A stretch of DNA of 64,000 bases from G963674665 sp963674665. GTDB taxonomy: Bacteria; Desulfobacterota; Desulfovibrionia; Desulfovibrionales; Desulfovibrionaceae. Below are positions 30,887 to 39,750 of the stretch, piece after piece. Every line of letters begins with the position of its first letter. Position 1 is the first letter of the stretch. The stretch spans positions 62,001 through 126,000 of the forward strand of contig CAXXPL010000003.1 in the NCBI GenBank assembly GCA_963674665.2, written 5' to 3'. The translations under genes were made by a program, and so were the position numbers. The notes beneath the pieces were generated by a model. That model was not told the DNA's origin. It saw only the letters and a list, made by a program, of their open reading frames with translations, and did not search any database.

Positions 30887-31222
30887 TCAGAAACAGCCGC
30901 GCAACTGGCCGTCCCAGTTGCCACGCCACTTGCGGTCCCTGGTGTAGCGCCACTTCCCGGTGAATCCCGAGGGATGCAGGTTGAAGAGGAAATAGCCGTT
31001 CCCGTCGTTCTGGTACCAGCTGCCCTCGATCCGGTTGCGCCCTGTCCAGTTACCGCTGATGTTCCCATTCCGATGGGGGTAATGCCCGATCACTGAACTC
31101 GGCGTGAAGCTCATCACCATCACGCCCCAGCGCGTGTCGTATTCACAGGTCTCGGCCTGCGCAACGGCGGCGAACCCGAGAAAAAGGATCAACACCACCG
31201 CCCAACAAGCTGTTCCTTTCAT
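30887..31222 (-). CDS. Small secreted Trp/Gly-rich protein
   Basis: This is a 111-aa protein with signal peptide (ACWAVVLILFLGFAAVAQA) followed by a beta-rich domain with ETCEYDTRWGVMVMSFTPSS, GNISGNWTGRNRIEGSWYQN and FTGKWRYTRDRKWRGNWDGQLRGC. The repeated GxW units and the two cysteines (near the mature start and at the end) suggest a small disulfide-closed beta sandwich of the kind used to bind envelope components. I do not recognise the family. It has its own terminator, so it is monocistronic. Confidence 0.65.
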   Translation of the reverse strand: MKGTACWAVVLILFLGFAAVAQAETCEYDTRWGVMVMSFTPSSVIGHYPHRNGNISGNWTGRNRIEGSWYQNDGNGYFLFNLHPSGFTGKWRYTRDRKWRGNWDGQLRGCF

Positions 31223-31330
31223 GGTGAACTCCCGAATCGGGAGTGGTCGAAAAACGGCTTGCCCCTGAACCTGGTTTTCTACCCCAGTATGTACGAATCA
31301 TCATGAAAAATGGCAAGTCGTTATTTCAAA

Positions 31331-32758
31331 TCAGACCTTCAACCACTCGGCCAGAGTCGGCGGGGGGGTGTACCCCCCCAGAATAGGCTTCCAGGCACAC
31401 TGGGCCGTGAGCTCCATGCCCCCCTGCATGATGGAAACCGGCCTGTCCGAGGAGACCACCACAACTGCCACGTCGTCATGCATGGCGGAAAATCTCAGGG
31501 CCGAATTGAACCGGGCGCCACGGGCTCTGTTTTCCCCGGGCACAGAGAGCCCGTCCAGCAGGCAGGCGAAGCTGTGCAGCCGACAGTCCGCGCCCAGGTG
31601 CAGGGCACCGTCCACCATGGCCAGGGAGCGTGCCAGGGTCAGTGCCTCGGGATCGCGCAGGTTCAAGGGGGGCTGCAGGGACTGCCCCGGTATCTTCTTC
31701 CCCTTGATACCCAGGTCCAGGACAAGGGTGCATCCACGCTTGCAGTCCTCGGCATCGTGCACGATGGTTGAGATGGATTGCAGCAGGATGTGATGGAGGG
31801 AGGGGTCGATGTCCGACTCCAGCAGCAACTCCTCCAACTGCACCATGACCGCGCGCCGGGTGCTGGAGTGAAAGCCGCCGTCCGAAAAGCTGCACACCGG
31901 CTTGTTGCCGAGAAGAATGAACCCGTGCCCGCCGCGAAAATCCGCCACCACCTGGGATTCGATCTGGGGCCGCGACCCTACCCCCACGATGGTCTTGCCG
32001 TCCGATACCAGGGTGCGGTTGCACCCCTCCATGGCCATGAGCAACTTCCGCACATGTTTATGGTTTTCAAGAATGGGCTGCTCCATGAAAGGGAAGCGCA
32101 CCAGGAAACGCACCTGGTTCATGAGCCGGGGTTCCACGAATACGATCTCCCCCCGGGGCCAGGAACCCTCCTCAAGGGTCTTGGAAATGGCCAGCACCGC
32201 GTCCAGTATTGAGTAGATGCGTATCCGGCTGTCCGGACCGATGAGCACGTTGCGCTCGTCAACGATATAGTCACGCACCGCATGGGTGGCGTAGGACTGC
32301 ACCACCATGCCGGAGCTTCCCACGCAGGGGGCGGCCGCGGCCAGATCCTGGGAGAGCAGCCAGGCCGCGTGCTCCAGCCAGCGCTCCGTGGGGCCGATGG
32401 AACAGATGTCCGGGTGATGCTCGGTGAACCACATCTGGTAGTTCACCGAACGGGAGCGTGCGCCAAAGGAGATCAACCCGGCCAGTTGCAGGCTCTCGAA
32501 ATGCGCCAGCTCCGTGGGGCCGAGCCTGGAGTAGTCGGAGATGCATTTGCGCCAGGCCTCGGACTCGTGAAAAAGTTCGGCTATCTTGGGCTCGTGCCCC
32601 TCGAGCAGGTTTTGCGGATCATAGACGCGCAGGGGGTCGTCCGAAGAAACGGTGTAGAGCAGGGCCACGCGGCTGGGTTGGGAAAAATGGGAGAGCCCGT
32701 CGCGCAGCCCATCGAGGATATGATGAATACACAGCGTTCGCAGACTTTGGTCACACAT
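31331..32758 (-). CDS. DACNV/DisA_N-type sensor protein, cyclase motif degenerate
   Basis: This 475-aa protein has a large N-terminal region without recognised motifs, then at about 395-460 a DisA_N (diadenylate-cyclase fold) segment: AMVDGALHLGADCRLHSFAC, then RGARFNSALRFSAMHDDVAVVVVSSDRPVSIMQGG. The DGA motif of the active site is kept. The RHR motif (GTRHRAA in true cyclases) reads GARFNSA, so c-di-AMP synthesis is unlikely. Such 'DACNV' domains have been proposed as nucleotide sensors. The gene overlaps the upstream dehydrogenase gene by eight bases, implying a joint function. Confidence 0.7.
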   Translation of the reverse strand: MCDQSLRTLCIHHILDGLRDGLSHFSQPSRVALLYTVSSDDPLRVYDPQNLLEGHEPKIAELFHESEAWRKCISDYSRLGPTELAHFESLQLAGLISFGARSRSVNYQMWFTEHHPDICSIGPTERWLEHAAWLLSQDLAAAAPCVGSSGMVVQSYATHAVRDYIVDERNVLIGPDSRIRIYSILDAVLAISKTLEEGSWPRGEIVFVEPRLMNQVRFLVRFPFMEQPILENHKHVRKLLMAMEGCNRTLVSDGKTIVGVGSRPQIESQVVADFRGGHGFILLGNKPVCSFSDGGFHSSTRRAVMVQLEELLLESDIDPSLHHILLQSISTIVHDAEDCKRGCTLVLDLGIKGKKIPGQSLQPPLNLRDPEALTLARSLAMVDGALHLGADCRLHSFACLLDGLSVPGENRARGARFNSALRFSAMHDDVAVVVVSSDRPVSIMQGGMELTAQCAWKPILGGYTPPPTLAEWLKV

Positions 32759-33992
32759 CGCCCCCCTCCAGTGCGGTTTCGCCGTGCGGCGCCAACGCCA
32801 CCTTCATGCTCTTTGTACCGCGCTTGTCGAACGCGGCGTGAAAGGCCTGTTGCCAGTCCTCCAACGGGAACACGTGGGTCAGCAGCCCGTCCAGTTGCCT
32901 CTCGGTGAGCTTCCCGGAGGCGAGCAGGTCCAGGGCGACGTCATAAGTATTCACGGTCTTCCCTTGAAACTCTGCCTTGGCGTAGCAGTTCCCGCCTCTG
33001 ATGCGCAGTTCCCTGTGCCAAACGCTGGAAAAATCCACGCCCGAGAGCTTGCCCGCGGTGGCCACCATGACATAGGTACCGCGCGCCCTGAGGCAGAGAA
33101 AGCCCTCCTGCATGGAGCGCGCGCTGCCGACGCAGTCGAAGAAATGCGTTGCCCCCCCTTCCAGGGTCCCTCCGCCCAGGGTGGTGGGCACCAGCCTTGC
33201 GCCCACGGCCTGGCCCAGGGCTTTGCGGTCCGGAGACATGAGCACGGTGTCCGCTCCCCCGGCAATGGCCATGTCGCGTTGGAACCCGTGTCTGGCGACA
33301 ACGATGATCCTGGCCTTGGAGCCCAGGCCGCGCATGCACCGCACGAGATTCTGGCCGATGATCCCGGCCCCGAAGACAACCACCACGTCGTCGTTCTGAG
33401 GGAAATTGTCCAGGGCCGGTTGAAGGGCCGACGCCAGGGCATCAACGAGCACGGCCCGCCTGGTGGGCAGGGAGTCCGGAACGCGCCGCAGCCGGGATGG
33501 GTGCGCCGCGCTGTACTCGGCCATTCCGCCCCCGGCCGTGGAGTTGTAGCCCAGTACCATGCCCGGTGGGAGCTCCCCCTGGAGAAAGTTCTCGCAGAGA
33601 TTGTAATTACCCTGGGCGCAGAACCGGCAGGGCTGCAGCCCGCGTACCTCGCAGGGGAGCATGGGCTCCACCACCACACGCTCCCCGGCCCGGAACCCGG
33701 TCTCCCCGGGCGCGTCCAACACCTCGGCCACCATCTCGTGCCCAAGAATGGCGGGCAAAGAGGCATAGGGCTCCATGAGATAGGACTCCGCGCCCCTGAG
33801 CAGACCGAGGTCGGATCCGCAGATTCCGCACATGAGCACCTTGAGGCGCACCCACCCTTCCGGAGGGGAGAATGGCACCTCGTCCAGGGAAAGGGGCGCG
33901 GCCTTGGGAAAAAAACGCCTGCGCCTTACTCGGCTCAGGAACTGGCAGGCCAGATAGCGGACCACGGAACGGCGATAGACAAGTGCTTTCAT
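32751..33992 (-). CDS. Zinc-dependent MDR alcohol/polyol dehydrogenase
   Basis: This is a 413-aa medium-chain dehydrogenase. Catalytic zinc ligands appear in CGICGSD and GHEMV. The structural zinc lobe has four Cys in PCEVRGLQPCRFCAQGNYNLC. A Rossmann segment VVVFGAGIIGQNLVRCMRGLG binds NAD(P). Resemblance is to threonine/sorbitol/glutathione-independent formaldehyde-type dehydrogenases; the substrate is unknown. The N-terminus has an unusual basic, hydrophobic lead (RYLACQFLSRVRRRRFFP). It is the first gene of a two-gene operon with the DACNV protein, which overlaps its end. Confidence 0.85.
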   Translation of the reverse strand: MKALVYRRSVVRYLACQFLSRVRRRRFFPKAAPLSLDEVPFSPPEGWVRLKVLMCGICGSDLGLLRGAESYLMEPYASLPAILGHEMVAEVLDAPGETGFRAGERVVVEPMLPCEVRGLQPCRFCAQGNYNLCENFLQGELPPGMVLGYNSTAGGGMAEYSAAHPSRLRRVPDSLPTRRAVLVDALASALQPALDNFPQNDDVVVVFGAGIIGQNLVRCMRGLGSKARIIVVARHGFQRDMAIAGGADTVLMSPDRKALGQAVGARLVPTTLGGGTLEGGATHFFDCVGSARSMQEGFLCLRARGTYVMVATAGKLSGVDFSSVWHRELRIRGGNCYAKAEFQGKTVNTYDVALDLLASGKLTERQLDGLLTHVFPLEDWQQAFHAAFDKRGTKSMKVALAPHGETALEGGDV

Positions 33993-34429
33993 TGCTCTTC
34001 CATCTCATTCCGGCCAAGGGTGGCCGTCGGTATGGGCACTCGAGGGGCAGGTTGTCATTCGGAACAAAGGGAGTATAGTGCCTCGGGCCGATCACTTTGA
34101 ATGCTGGCGCCGGGGCTGTCAAGGCATACGGGAACTGACACGAAGTGCACGTATTTGCCACCGCCCCGTGAAACCGCGCCTCGATTCCCCTTTACTGCCC
34201 GAGTGTTTTCCTCTATGGCAGGCGTTCAAAGTGCGCGGCGCCCGGTTTTTCCGGGATGACGCACCGGTTTTATTATATGGCGGGACATCCTATCCGGCAC
34301 AGCGGCATTTCGCTTCGCGAAAACCATTCCGCCAGGCCCTCGAAAGGATGGTTATCAAAATACACGCAACAACGCACAAGTGACTTCCCTTAAAGTCGGG
34401 TCAAATAACTCACCAAACGGGAGACCTGT
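33993..34429. other. Intergenic region between divergent operons
   Basis: 437 bp between the dehydrogenase operon (leftward) and the radical SAM gene (rightward). No supported gene. A GGGAGACC ribosome site precedes ATG 34430. No clear operator was recognised. Confidence 0.5.
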
Positions 34430-35644
34430 ATGAGCAAGCGCAGCAAGGTCGCGCCCCAGGCAGTTTTCAAGAATTTCGCCAAGATCGCCAGGCACCCCTG
34501 GATCGGGGGCAAGCTGGCCAAGCTTCAAGGCGAAAAATGGCTCTTCAATGTCCTGTACCCCAAGCACAAGGAAGGGGGCGCCAACAAAATCCGCCAGGTC
34601 AGCATCCGCATAACGGACATCTGCAACCTCAGATGCGTGATGTGCGGGCAGTGGGGCGACAGCGGCTTCCTGCACGACAAGGACCTCAGGGAGCTCAAGC
34701 GCCAGGAGGTCAGCCCCCAGCGCTACATCGAACTGTTCGAAGACCTGGTGGCGCACGGCCACAAGCCCCTTGTCTATCTCTGGGGCGGCGAACCCACCCT
34801 GTACGACGGCTGGCTGGACGTCATAGAGGCCTGCACCAAGATGGGCCTGCCCTGCTCCATCGCCACCAACGGCACCAAGATCAAGAAGTTCCACCAGCAG
34901 ATGGTGGACATCCCCATGTTTCTGCTCCAGGTGTCTGTGGACGGCCATTGCGCCGAGGTGCACAACAAGATCAGGCGCGGAGTGGGCAACACGGACAGCT
35001 TCGCGGCCATCCAGGAGGGCCTGGAGGCGGTGCTGGACTACAAGAAGTCCAAGAACGCCACCCTGCCCCTCATCGCCACCCTGAGCACCATTTCCAAGGA
35101 CAACACCAATCACCTGGTGGACATCTACAAGGCCTACCGCGAAAAAGCCGACATGTGCGTGTTCTACCCCTCCTGGTGGATCGACGAGGAGCACGCCGCG
35201 GCCCATGACCAGGACTTCACCAGACGCTTCGGCTTCGCGCCCAAGCTGCACTGGGGCTGGCTCGGGGGCTGGAAGCTCGAGGACTATCACGCCCTGAGCA
35301 AGCAGCTCGACGAGTTGGACAAGCTGTCCGCTGAAAAGGGCTCGCCCCCGGTCATCTTCATCCCCAACATCCGCGGGGAGGAGAACCTCAAGGCCTACTA
35401 CAACGACCACTCCGAGCGCTTCGGTTACGACCAGTGCATCTCCATCTTCCAGGTGGTGGAGATCGACAGCAATGGCGACATGTCCCCCTGCCGCGACTAC
35501 CACGATTACGTGGTGGGCAATGTCAAGGAACACACCATCACCGAACTCTGGAACTCGGACAGCTACAAGAAGTTCCGCAGCAGCCTGGCAACCGAGGGCC
35601 TCATGCCCGTGTGCTCACGCTGTTGCGGCCTGATGGGCTACTAG
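34430..35644 (+). CDS. Radical SAM protein with SPASM domain
   Basis: This is a 404-aa radical S-adenosylmethionine enzyme. The cluster motif is CNLRCVMC (CxxxCxxC) near residue 66, followed by LVYLWGGEPTLY (GGE SAM-binding) and ISTISK-type strands. The C-terminus carries SPASM-like cysteines for auxiliary clusters: DQCISIFQVVEID, MSPCRDYHDYVVG, and MPVCSRCCGLMGY. An N-terminal basic region precedes the barrel. The substrate is unknown; similar proteins modify peptides, sugars or lipids. It is followed by a hairpin and a GT2 gene, so it may belong to an envelope or polysaccharide pathway. Confidence 0.88.
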   Translation: MSKRSKVAPQAVFKNFAKIARHPWIGGKLAKLQGEKWLFNVLYPKHKEGGANKIRQVSIRITDICNLRCVMCGQWGDSGFLHDKDLRELKRQEVSPQRYIELFEDLVAHGHKPLVYLWGGEPTLYDGWLDVIEACTKMGLPCSIATNGTKIKKFHQQMVDIPMFLLQVSVDGHCAEVHNKIRRGVGNTDSFAAIQEGLEAVLDYKKSKNATLPLIATLSTISKDNTNHLVDIYKAYREKADMCVFYPSWWIDEEHAAAHDQDFTRRFGFAPKLHWGWLGGWKLEDYHALSKQLDELDKLSAEKGSPPVIFIPNIRGEENLKAYYNDHSERFGYDQCISIFQVVEIDSNGDMSPCRDYHDYVVGNVKEHTITELWNSDSYKKFRSSLATEGLMPVCSRCCGLMGY

Positions 35645-35667
35645 AACAGATTGAAGACAATGAATTT

Positions 35668-35706
35668 CCGAGGGGAAAACCTCTTGTAAGAGGTTCTTCC
35701 CCTCGG
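35668..35706. terminator. GAGGGG-core hairpin, perfect two-part stem
   Basis: CCGAGGGGAA/TTCCCCTCGG encloses AACCTCTT/AAGAGGTT, a nearly perfect 18-bp stem. It is followed by CTCCCCTCTCCAGAACTTTC, matching the tail of the prophage hairpin at 15147-15205. There is no T-run, so it is either a processing signal or a mobile repeat. Confidence 0.7.
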
Positions 35707-35754
35707 GCTCCCCTCTCCAGAACTTTCTTACCAACCCCGGGGTCAAACCGGCCA

Positions 35755-36933
35755 ATGCTCCTGCTGACGCTTCTCTCCCTGCTTTCCCTGGCGCCATTCG
35801 CCCTTCTCGTTGGCCTCGGGGGTAGCAGGCTCCGCCGAGCGGTCACGCCCCGCGCAAAGGTGCCCCTGCCCCAACCGCCCCCAAAGGTGGGTCTGGTGGT
35901 GCCGGTAAAGGACGCGCCTGCGGGCATGCAGCCCTGCCTGGAGTCCCTGCTCCGGCAAAATTACCCTGATTATGAAGTGGTTTTCACCATGCAGGATGAG
36001 CAGGACCCGGCCCTGGCCGTTGTCCAGGCCGCGCAGGCCGCCGTGGGCGAAGCAGGCCCTGTGGTGCGGACGGCCTTTGCCGGACAGGCCGGCGTCTGCG
36101 GCCAGAAGAACTGGAACCAGCTCGCCGGATTGAAGGCCCTGGCTCCGGAGTGCGCCATCTTCGCCTTTTGCGACAGCACCCACGTCGCCCCTTCCCATTG
36201 GTTGCCCGAGCTCGTCCGGCCCGTGGCCGCGGGCGAGGCGGTGGCCAGCACCGCCTATCACCACGTGTTCCCCAGAAAGCGTAATCTGGCCAGCCTGGGC
36301 CGCACCATCTCGGTCCTGGCCCTGTACATGATGCAGGAGATTCCCGGCATCACCCAGCCTTGGGGCGGGAGCATGGCCATCAGCCGCAAGGTCTTCGAAG
36401 AGCTGAACGTGGCGGACATATGGGGGCAAACCGTGGTGGACGACGTGTCCCTGGCAGTGAAGCTAGAGGGTGCAGGATACAAGGCCCAGGCGGTTCCCGA
36501 GGCGCGCATGGACACGGATCTGGCCTCCGAGAACATCAGGGACTGGGCTCTGTGGCTGAAACGCCAGTGGCTTTACCTGAAATTTCTTTTCCCCGGTTCA
36601 TGGATCGCTGTGGGGCTGCTGCTCTATCTGCAGTTCGCCATGCTGCTCCTCGGCCTGGGGGGATTCGTCCTCGGGCTCATGGGGGCGGTGCCCCTGCCCT
36701 GGTTCCTGCTGGGCTGCCTGCATCTCGGCACCTGCTGCGGCCTGGGCCTCTGGGCAAGGCGCGCGCACCCCGAACCGGCGCCCCCGCTGCCGTGGCTTTC
36801 CGGCTTTTTCGCCACCCTGGCCATGGCCGCCATCAGCCACGGCCTGACCCTTCCCGAGCGTAAAATTTCCTGGCGCGGCATCAGCTACCTGGTGGGGCGG
36901 CAGGGCAAGGTTCGGAACATCGAGCGCTCCTGA
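35755..36933 (+). CDS. Membrane glycosyltransferase, family 2 (ceramide glucosyltransferase-like)
   Basis: This is a 392-aa GT2 enzyme starting at ATG 35755 with an N-terminal TM. The catalytic domain has VGLVVPVKDAP, the donor-binding Asp in FAFCDSTHVAPSHWLPELV, the acceptor motif VVDDVSLAVKLE, and the terminal RxxW-type KRQWLYLKF. C-terminal TM helices follow (WIAVGLLLYLQFAMLLLGLGGF and one more). The layout is that of GT21/hopanoid or ceramide glucosyltransferases. It could glycosylate a lipid; the acceptor is unknown. It lies 110 bp after the radical SAM gene across a hairpin. Confidence 0.8.
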   Translation: MLLLTLLSLLSLAPFALLVGLGGSRLRRAVTPRAKVPLPQPPPKVGLVVPVKDAPAGMQPCLESLLRQNYPDYEVVFTMQDEQDPALAVVQAAQAAVGEAGPVVRTAFAGQAGVCGQKNWNQLAGLKALAPECAIFAFCDSTHVAPSHWLPELVRPVAAGEAVASTAYHHVFPRKRNLASLGRTISVLALYMMQEIPGITQPWGGSMAISRKVFEELNVADIWGQTVVDDVSLAVKLEGAGYKAQAVPEARMDTDLASENIRDWALWLKRQWLYLKFLFPGSWIAVGLLLYLQFAMLLLGLGGFVLGLMGAVPLPWFLLGCLHLGTCCGLGLWARRAHPEPAPPLPWLSGFFATLAMAAISHGLTLPERKISWRGISYLVGRQGKVRNIERS

Positions 36934-37022
36934 CCCTGCCCGTTACCCTCATTTCCACATCCCCTTCCCTGTGGTACGCTCACGCTAACATCATCTTTCC
37001 ACCTTATCCAAAGGAGAGCGCC

Positions 37023-37688
37023 ATGAACGGTTTCAGCAGGATGTGCGCCATGTGCATCCTTTCCGCCACCCTGTTGTGTCTCCTGAGCTCTGGGGCCTGG
37101 GCCGAATCACAGTCCGGGCCGCGCATCCCCACAGCCTACTTCGTGACCACAGGTGTGGGGCAATCCGACGAGGGCATCGAGCCGGATCCCTACGAGACCT
37201 TTTCCTACGACCTGGCATTGCTGGACGCGGGCATCGAGAACTTCAACGTGGTCTACTACACCTCGGTGCTTCCCAAGGAATCCTATGAAGTGCCCCTCGA
37301 AGAAGCCAGACTGTACTTTCACCATGGCGCGGTGCTGGAGAGCATCATGGCCAAGTCCGGGAGCGTCAAGGGAGACACCGTGGCAGCCGGTGTCGGAAGG
37401 GTCTGGGCCATGAACGCACAGGGCGAGAAGATCGGCGGATTCGCGGCGGAGTACATCCGCGTCTACGAAAAAACCCAGGTGCCTCCGGAGCAGGCCAAGG
37501 CCGATGCAGAGGCCCAACTCGCCCGCTCCCTGAAACACGAACTCTCCATCCGGGGGCTTGAGCAGGACGGCGACATGACCTTCGCCACAACCTCCCTGTA
37601 CATCGAAAAGAGCTTCGGCATGGCCCTTGCCGCCTTGGGGTTCATGAACTTCATCCACCCGGCCCCCTGTCCCTTTCCTAAACAATAA
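37023..37688 (+). CDS. Exported pyruvoyl-dependent arginine decarboxylase-like protein
   Basis: This 221-aa protein has a clear signal peptide (CAMCILSATLLCLLSSGAWA) followed by the PvlArgDC fold: IPTAYFVTTGVGQSDEG, LALLDAGIENFNVVYYTSVLPKES, FAAEYIRVYEK, RSLKHELSIRGLEQDG and FGMALAALGF. In the family, self-cleavage before a Ser in the (S/T)S(V/I)LP segment makes the pyruvoyl group; here it is TSVLP, so the Ser is kept. Known members are cytoplasmic; an exported one is unusual. It would make agmatine or act on another amino acid in the periplasm. The gene has its own terminator-like hairpin. Confidence 0.78.
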   Translation: MNGFSRMCAMCILSATLLCLLSSGAWAESQSGPRIPTAYFVTTGVGQSDEGIEPDPYETFSYDLALLDAGIENFNVVYYTSVLPKESYEVPLEEARLYFHHGAVLESIMAKSGSVKGDTVAAGVGRVWAMNAQGEKIGGFAAEYIRVYEKTQVPPEQAKADAEAQLARSLKHELSIRGLEQDGDMTFATTSLYIEKSFGMALAALGFMNFIHPAPCPFPKQ

Positions 37689-37697
37689 AAGGCTGTT

Positions 37698-37734
37698 GCG
37701 AGGGGAAATCATTAGAAATCGGTTTTCCCCTCGC
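37698..37734. terminator. GAGGGG-core hairpin after the decarboxylase gene
   Basis: GCGAGGGGAAA (37698-37708) pairs exactly with TTTCCCCTCGC (37724-37734), loop 15 bases. It is a further copy of the repeat family, followed by CATCCCATTTCCACATTCTT, like the tails of other copies. It lies ten bases after the stop and probably terminates the transcript. Confidence 0.7.
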
Positions 37735-37779
37735 GCATCCCATTTCCACATTCTTGAACAAGGGGAAATCCCCGGGTCG

Positions 37780-38694
37780 TCACAGAAGGGAGTGCTCCAG
37801 AACGTGGTCCACGAACAGGCGTACCCTCCGGGGTAGTTGACTGGAGCCGGTCACCAGGTTCACGTCGTGCGCGAATCCGCCGCTCCAGTCCGGGAGCAGG
37901 CGTACCAGACGCCCCGCTTTCTCGTCCGGCTCGGCCAGCCCATCACGCAGCATGGCCACACCAAGACCGGCAAGAACAAAATCGCGGCACATCTCCACGG
38001 AGCTGAAACTGTACCTGGGTTGCACCTCGACGGTCACCTGTTGGTTGCCGTTGTGCATGGGCCATCGCGCCCCGAAACGCTGCAACACGATGCACGGCAG
38101 CCGAAGCAGGTCCATGGGCTCCTCGGGCCTGGGATAGCGCTGTAACAGCGCGGGCGAGGCATAGAGAAACGGCTCCACGGTCAGCAACTTTCTTGCCACC
38201 AGCGGCGGAGCAATGGACGGCCCGATGAGAAAGGCCACGTCATAGGGGTCGGTGCGCATGTCCACCGGATGCTCCACCAGAGTCATCTCCATCTGGATGT
38301 CTGGCCAGCGTGCCGCGAAATCCAGCAGCACCTTCCTGAGCAACCTGTCGTACATGTCCCTGAACATGCAGATGCGGATCAGCCCCGATGCCTTTTGCAT
38401 GTTCATGACCACGGAGTCATAGGTCTTATGCACCTCATCGAGAATGAACCCGCACCTGTCCAGCAGATACGCGCCATTGTCCGTGAGCTCGACATTCCGG
38501 GTATCCCGGTAGAAAAGGAGCACCCCCATTCGTTCTTCCAGCAATTTTATCCGTCTGGACAAGGTCGACACGCCAATATCCAATGTTTCCGATGCCCTGG
38601 TAAAACTCTTCTGTCTCGCCACTTCCACCAGCAACGGAATATCGTTGAGAAAGCTCTGCATCATTATGCTCACTATCGGAAAAGAGTTTTCCAT
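37780..38694 (-). CDS. LysR-type transcription regulator
   Basis: This is a 304-aa LTTR. The N-terminal winged helix is DIPLLVEVARQKSFTRASET followed by LDIGVSTLSRRIKLLEERMG, and an effector-binding domain starts near residue 95. Start choice is uncertain: the first ATG (38694) lacks a ribosome site, and ATG 38664 would remove ten residues. It is divergent from the DUF169 gene 102 bp away, the usual arrangement for an LTTR and its target. The ligand is unknown. Confidence 0.85.
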   Translation of the reverse strand: MENSFPIVSIMMQSFLNDIPLLVEVARQKSFTRASETLDIGVSTLSRRIKLLEERMGVLLFYRDTRNVELTDNGAYLLDRCGFILDEVHKTYDSVVMNMQKASGLIRICMFRDMYDRLLRKVLLDFAARWPDIQMEMTLVEHPVDMRTDPYDVAFLIGPSIAPPLVARKLLTVEPFLYASPALLQRYPRPEEPMDLLRLPCIVLQRFGARWPMHNGNQQVTVEVQPRYSFSSVEMCRDFVLAGLGVAMLRDGLAEPDEKAGRLVRLLPDWSGGFAHDVNLVTGSSQLPRRVRLFVDHVLEHSLL

Positions 38695-38796
38695 TTTGAT
38701 TATTTATTTTATTCATTGGCATGATATGAAAAGACGTGATGGAAGGCAACACGCCTCAGGGGCAAAGACATACAGCCACCAAACACAGGAGGAATC

Positions 38797-39642
38797 ATGA
38801 CCATGAAATCCATACTCGACGGCACAACAACCTTCATGGAGCATCTCGGCTCCAATGAAGAACCCTTCGGAGTCCACTACACCGACACCAAGCCGGACCC
38901 CGCCCACGGCCCCAAGGTGGGGACACCCGTCTCCCGTGAGCTGGAGGACCGGGGTGAGGTGAACATGCAGGAGGTCATGAAATCGTTCACCTGCATCATG
39001 GGCAGTGTCTGGCTGGCCAGAAAAAGGCACTGTGCGGCCTTCGTCTCCACGGAAGAATACGGATGTGTGGGGGGCGCTTACTACAGTTCCATGATGAAAC
39101 CCCATCTCAGGTTCATCGAGCATTACGTGTCCACCGGATTTGAAGGTACTACCCTGCATGGTGAGCGGTACATGCCGAACCCCGAAGCGATGCGGAAATT
39201 CATGATCGAGGTGAACCCGCGGAAGGCTCCCGCCAAATACTGCGTGTTCAAACCACTGTCCCTGTTCACCATCGGCGAGGAGCCTGAATTCGTCATATTT
39301 TTCGCCCGCCCCGAAGTGTTGACCGGACTCTTCACCCAGGCTGTGTTTACCACGGGCGACATGGAGTGCGTGGTTTCTCCCTTTGGCGCGGGCTGCACCA
39401 ACATGATCACCTGGCCCCTTTACTACAAGGAACGCGGCATGGAGAAGGCGGTCATTGGCGGTTTCGATCCATCTGCCAGGAAATTCATGAAGCCCGACGA
39501 ACTGACATTTACGGTTCCTCTGGGACTCTATGAAAAGATGTTGGCCGCTCTGCCGGAGTCCCTGTTCACACACGAGACAGACTGGAAAAACGTACGCAAG
39601 AAGGTGGACCGGAGCGCCAAGGCATGGGGGGAGATCAAATAG
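38797..39642 (+). CDS. DUF169 family protein
   Basis: This 281-aa DUF169 protein, common in strict anaerobes, has the family pattern EEPFGVHYTDTKP, ...KSFTCIMGSVWLARKRHCAAFVS, CVGGAYYSSMMKP, and CVVSPFGAGCTNMITWPLYY. Cysteines are conserved in SFTCIMG, CVGG and AGCTN, suggesting a bound cofactor or metal, but the function is undefined. GGAGG lies eight bases before ATG 38797. Control by the divergent LysR regulator is likely. The group II intron begins about 20 bp past its stop. Confidence 0.85.
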   Translation: MTMKSILDGTTTFMEHLGSNEEPFGVHYTDTKPDPAHGPKVGTPVSRELEDRGEVNMQEVMKSFTCIMGSVWLARKRHCAAFVSTEEYGCVGGAYYSSMMKPHLRFIEHYVSTGFEGTTLHGERYMPNPEAMRKFMIEVNPRKAPAKYCVFKPLSLFTIGEEPEFVIFFARPEVLTGLFTQAVFTTGDMECVVSPFGAGCTNMITWPLYYKERGMEKAVIGGFDPSARKFMKPDELTFTVPLGLYEKMLAALPESLFTHETDWKNVRKKVDRSAKAWGEIK

Positions 39643-39667
39643 CTGAGTGTCACTGGCAACATCGAGT

Positions 39668-39740
39668 AGGCTGAAGCAGAGTCATGACCTCTGCTTCATC
39701 CCTCTCACAGAACCGTGCGTACGAACCTCGTACACGGCTC
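39668..39740 (-). ncRNA. Group II intron domains V and VI
   Basis: Domain V is a 32-nt bulged hairpin with the catalytic AGC/GTT-type arms (GAGCCGTG...CACGGTTC); domain VI follows with a branch-point-type bulge region. Both look structurally intact although the encoded maturase is not, so splicing in trans remains possible. Confidence 0.75.
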
Positions 39741-39750
39741 CTGTTCATCT

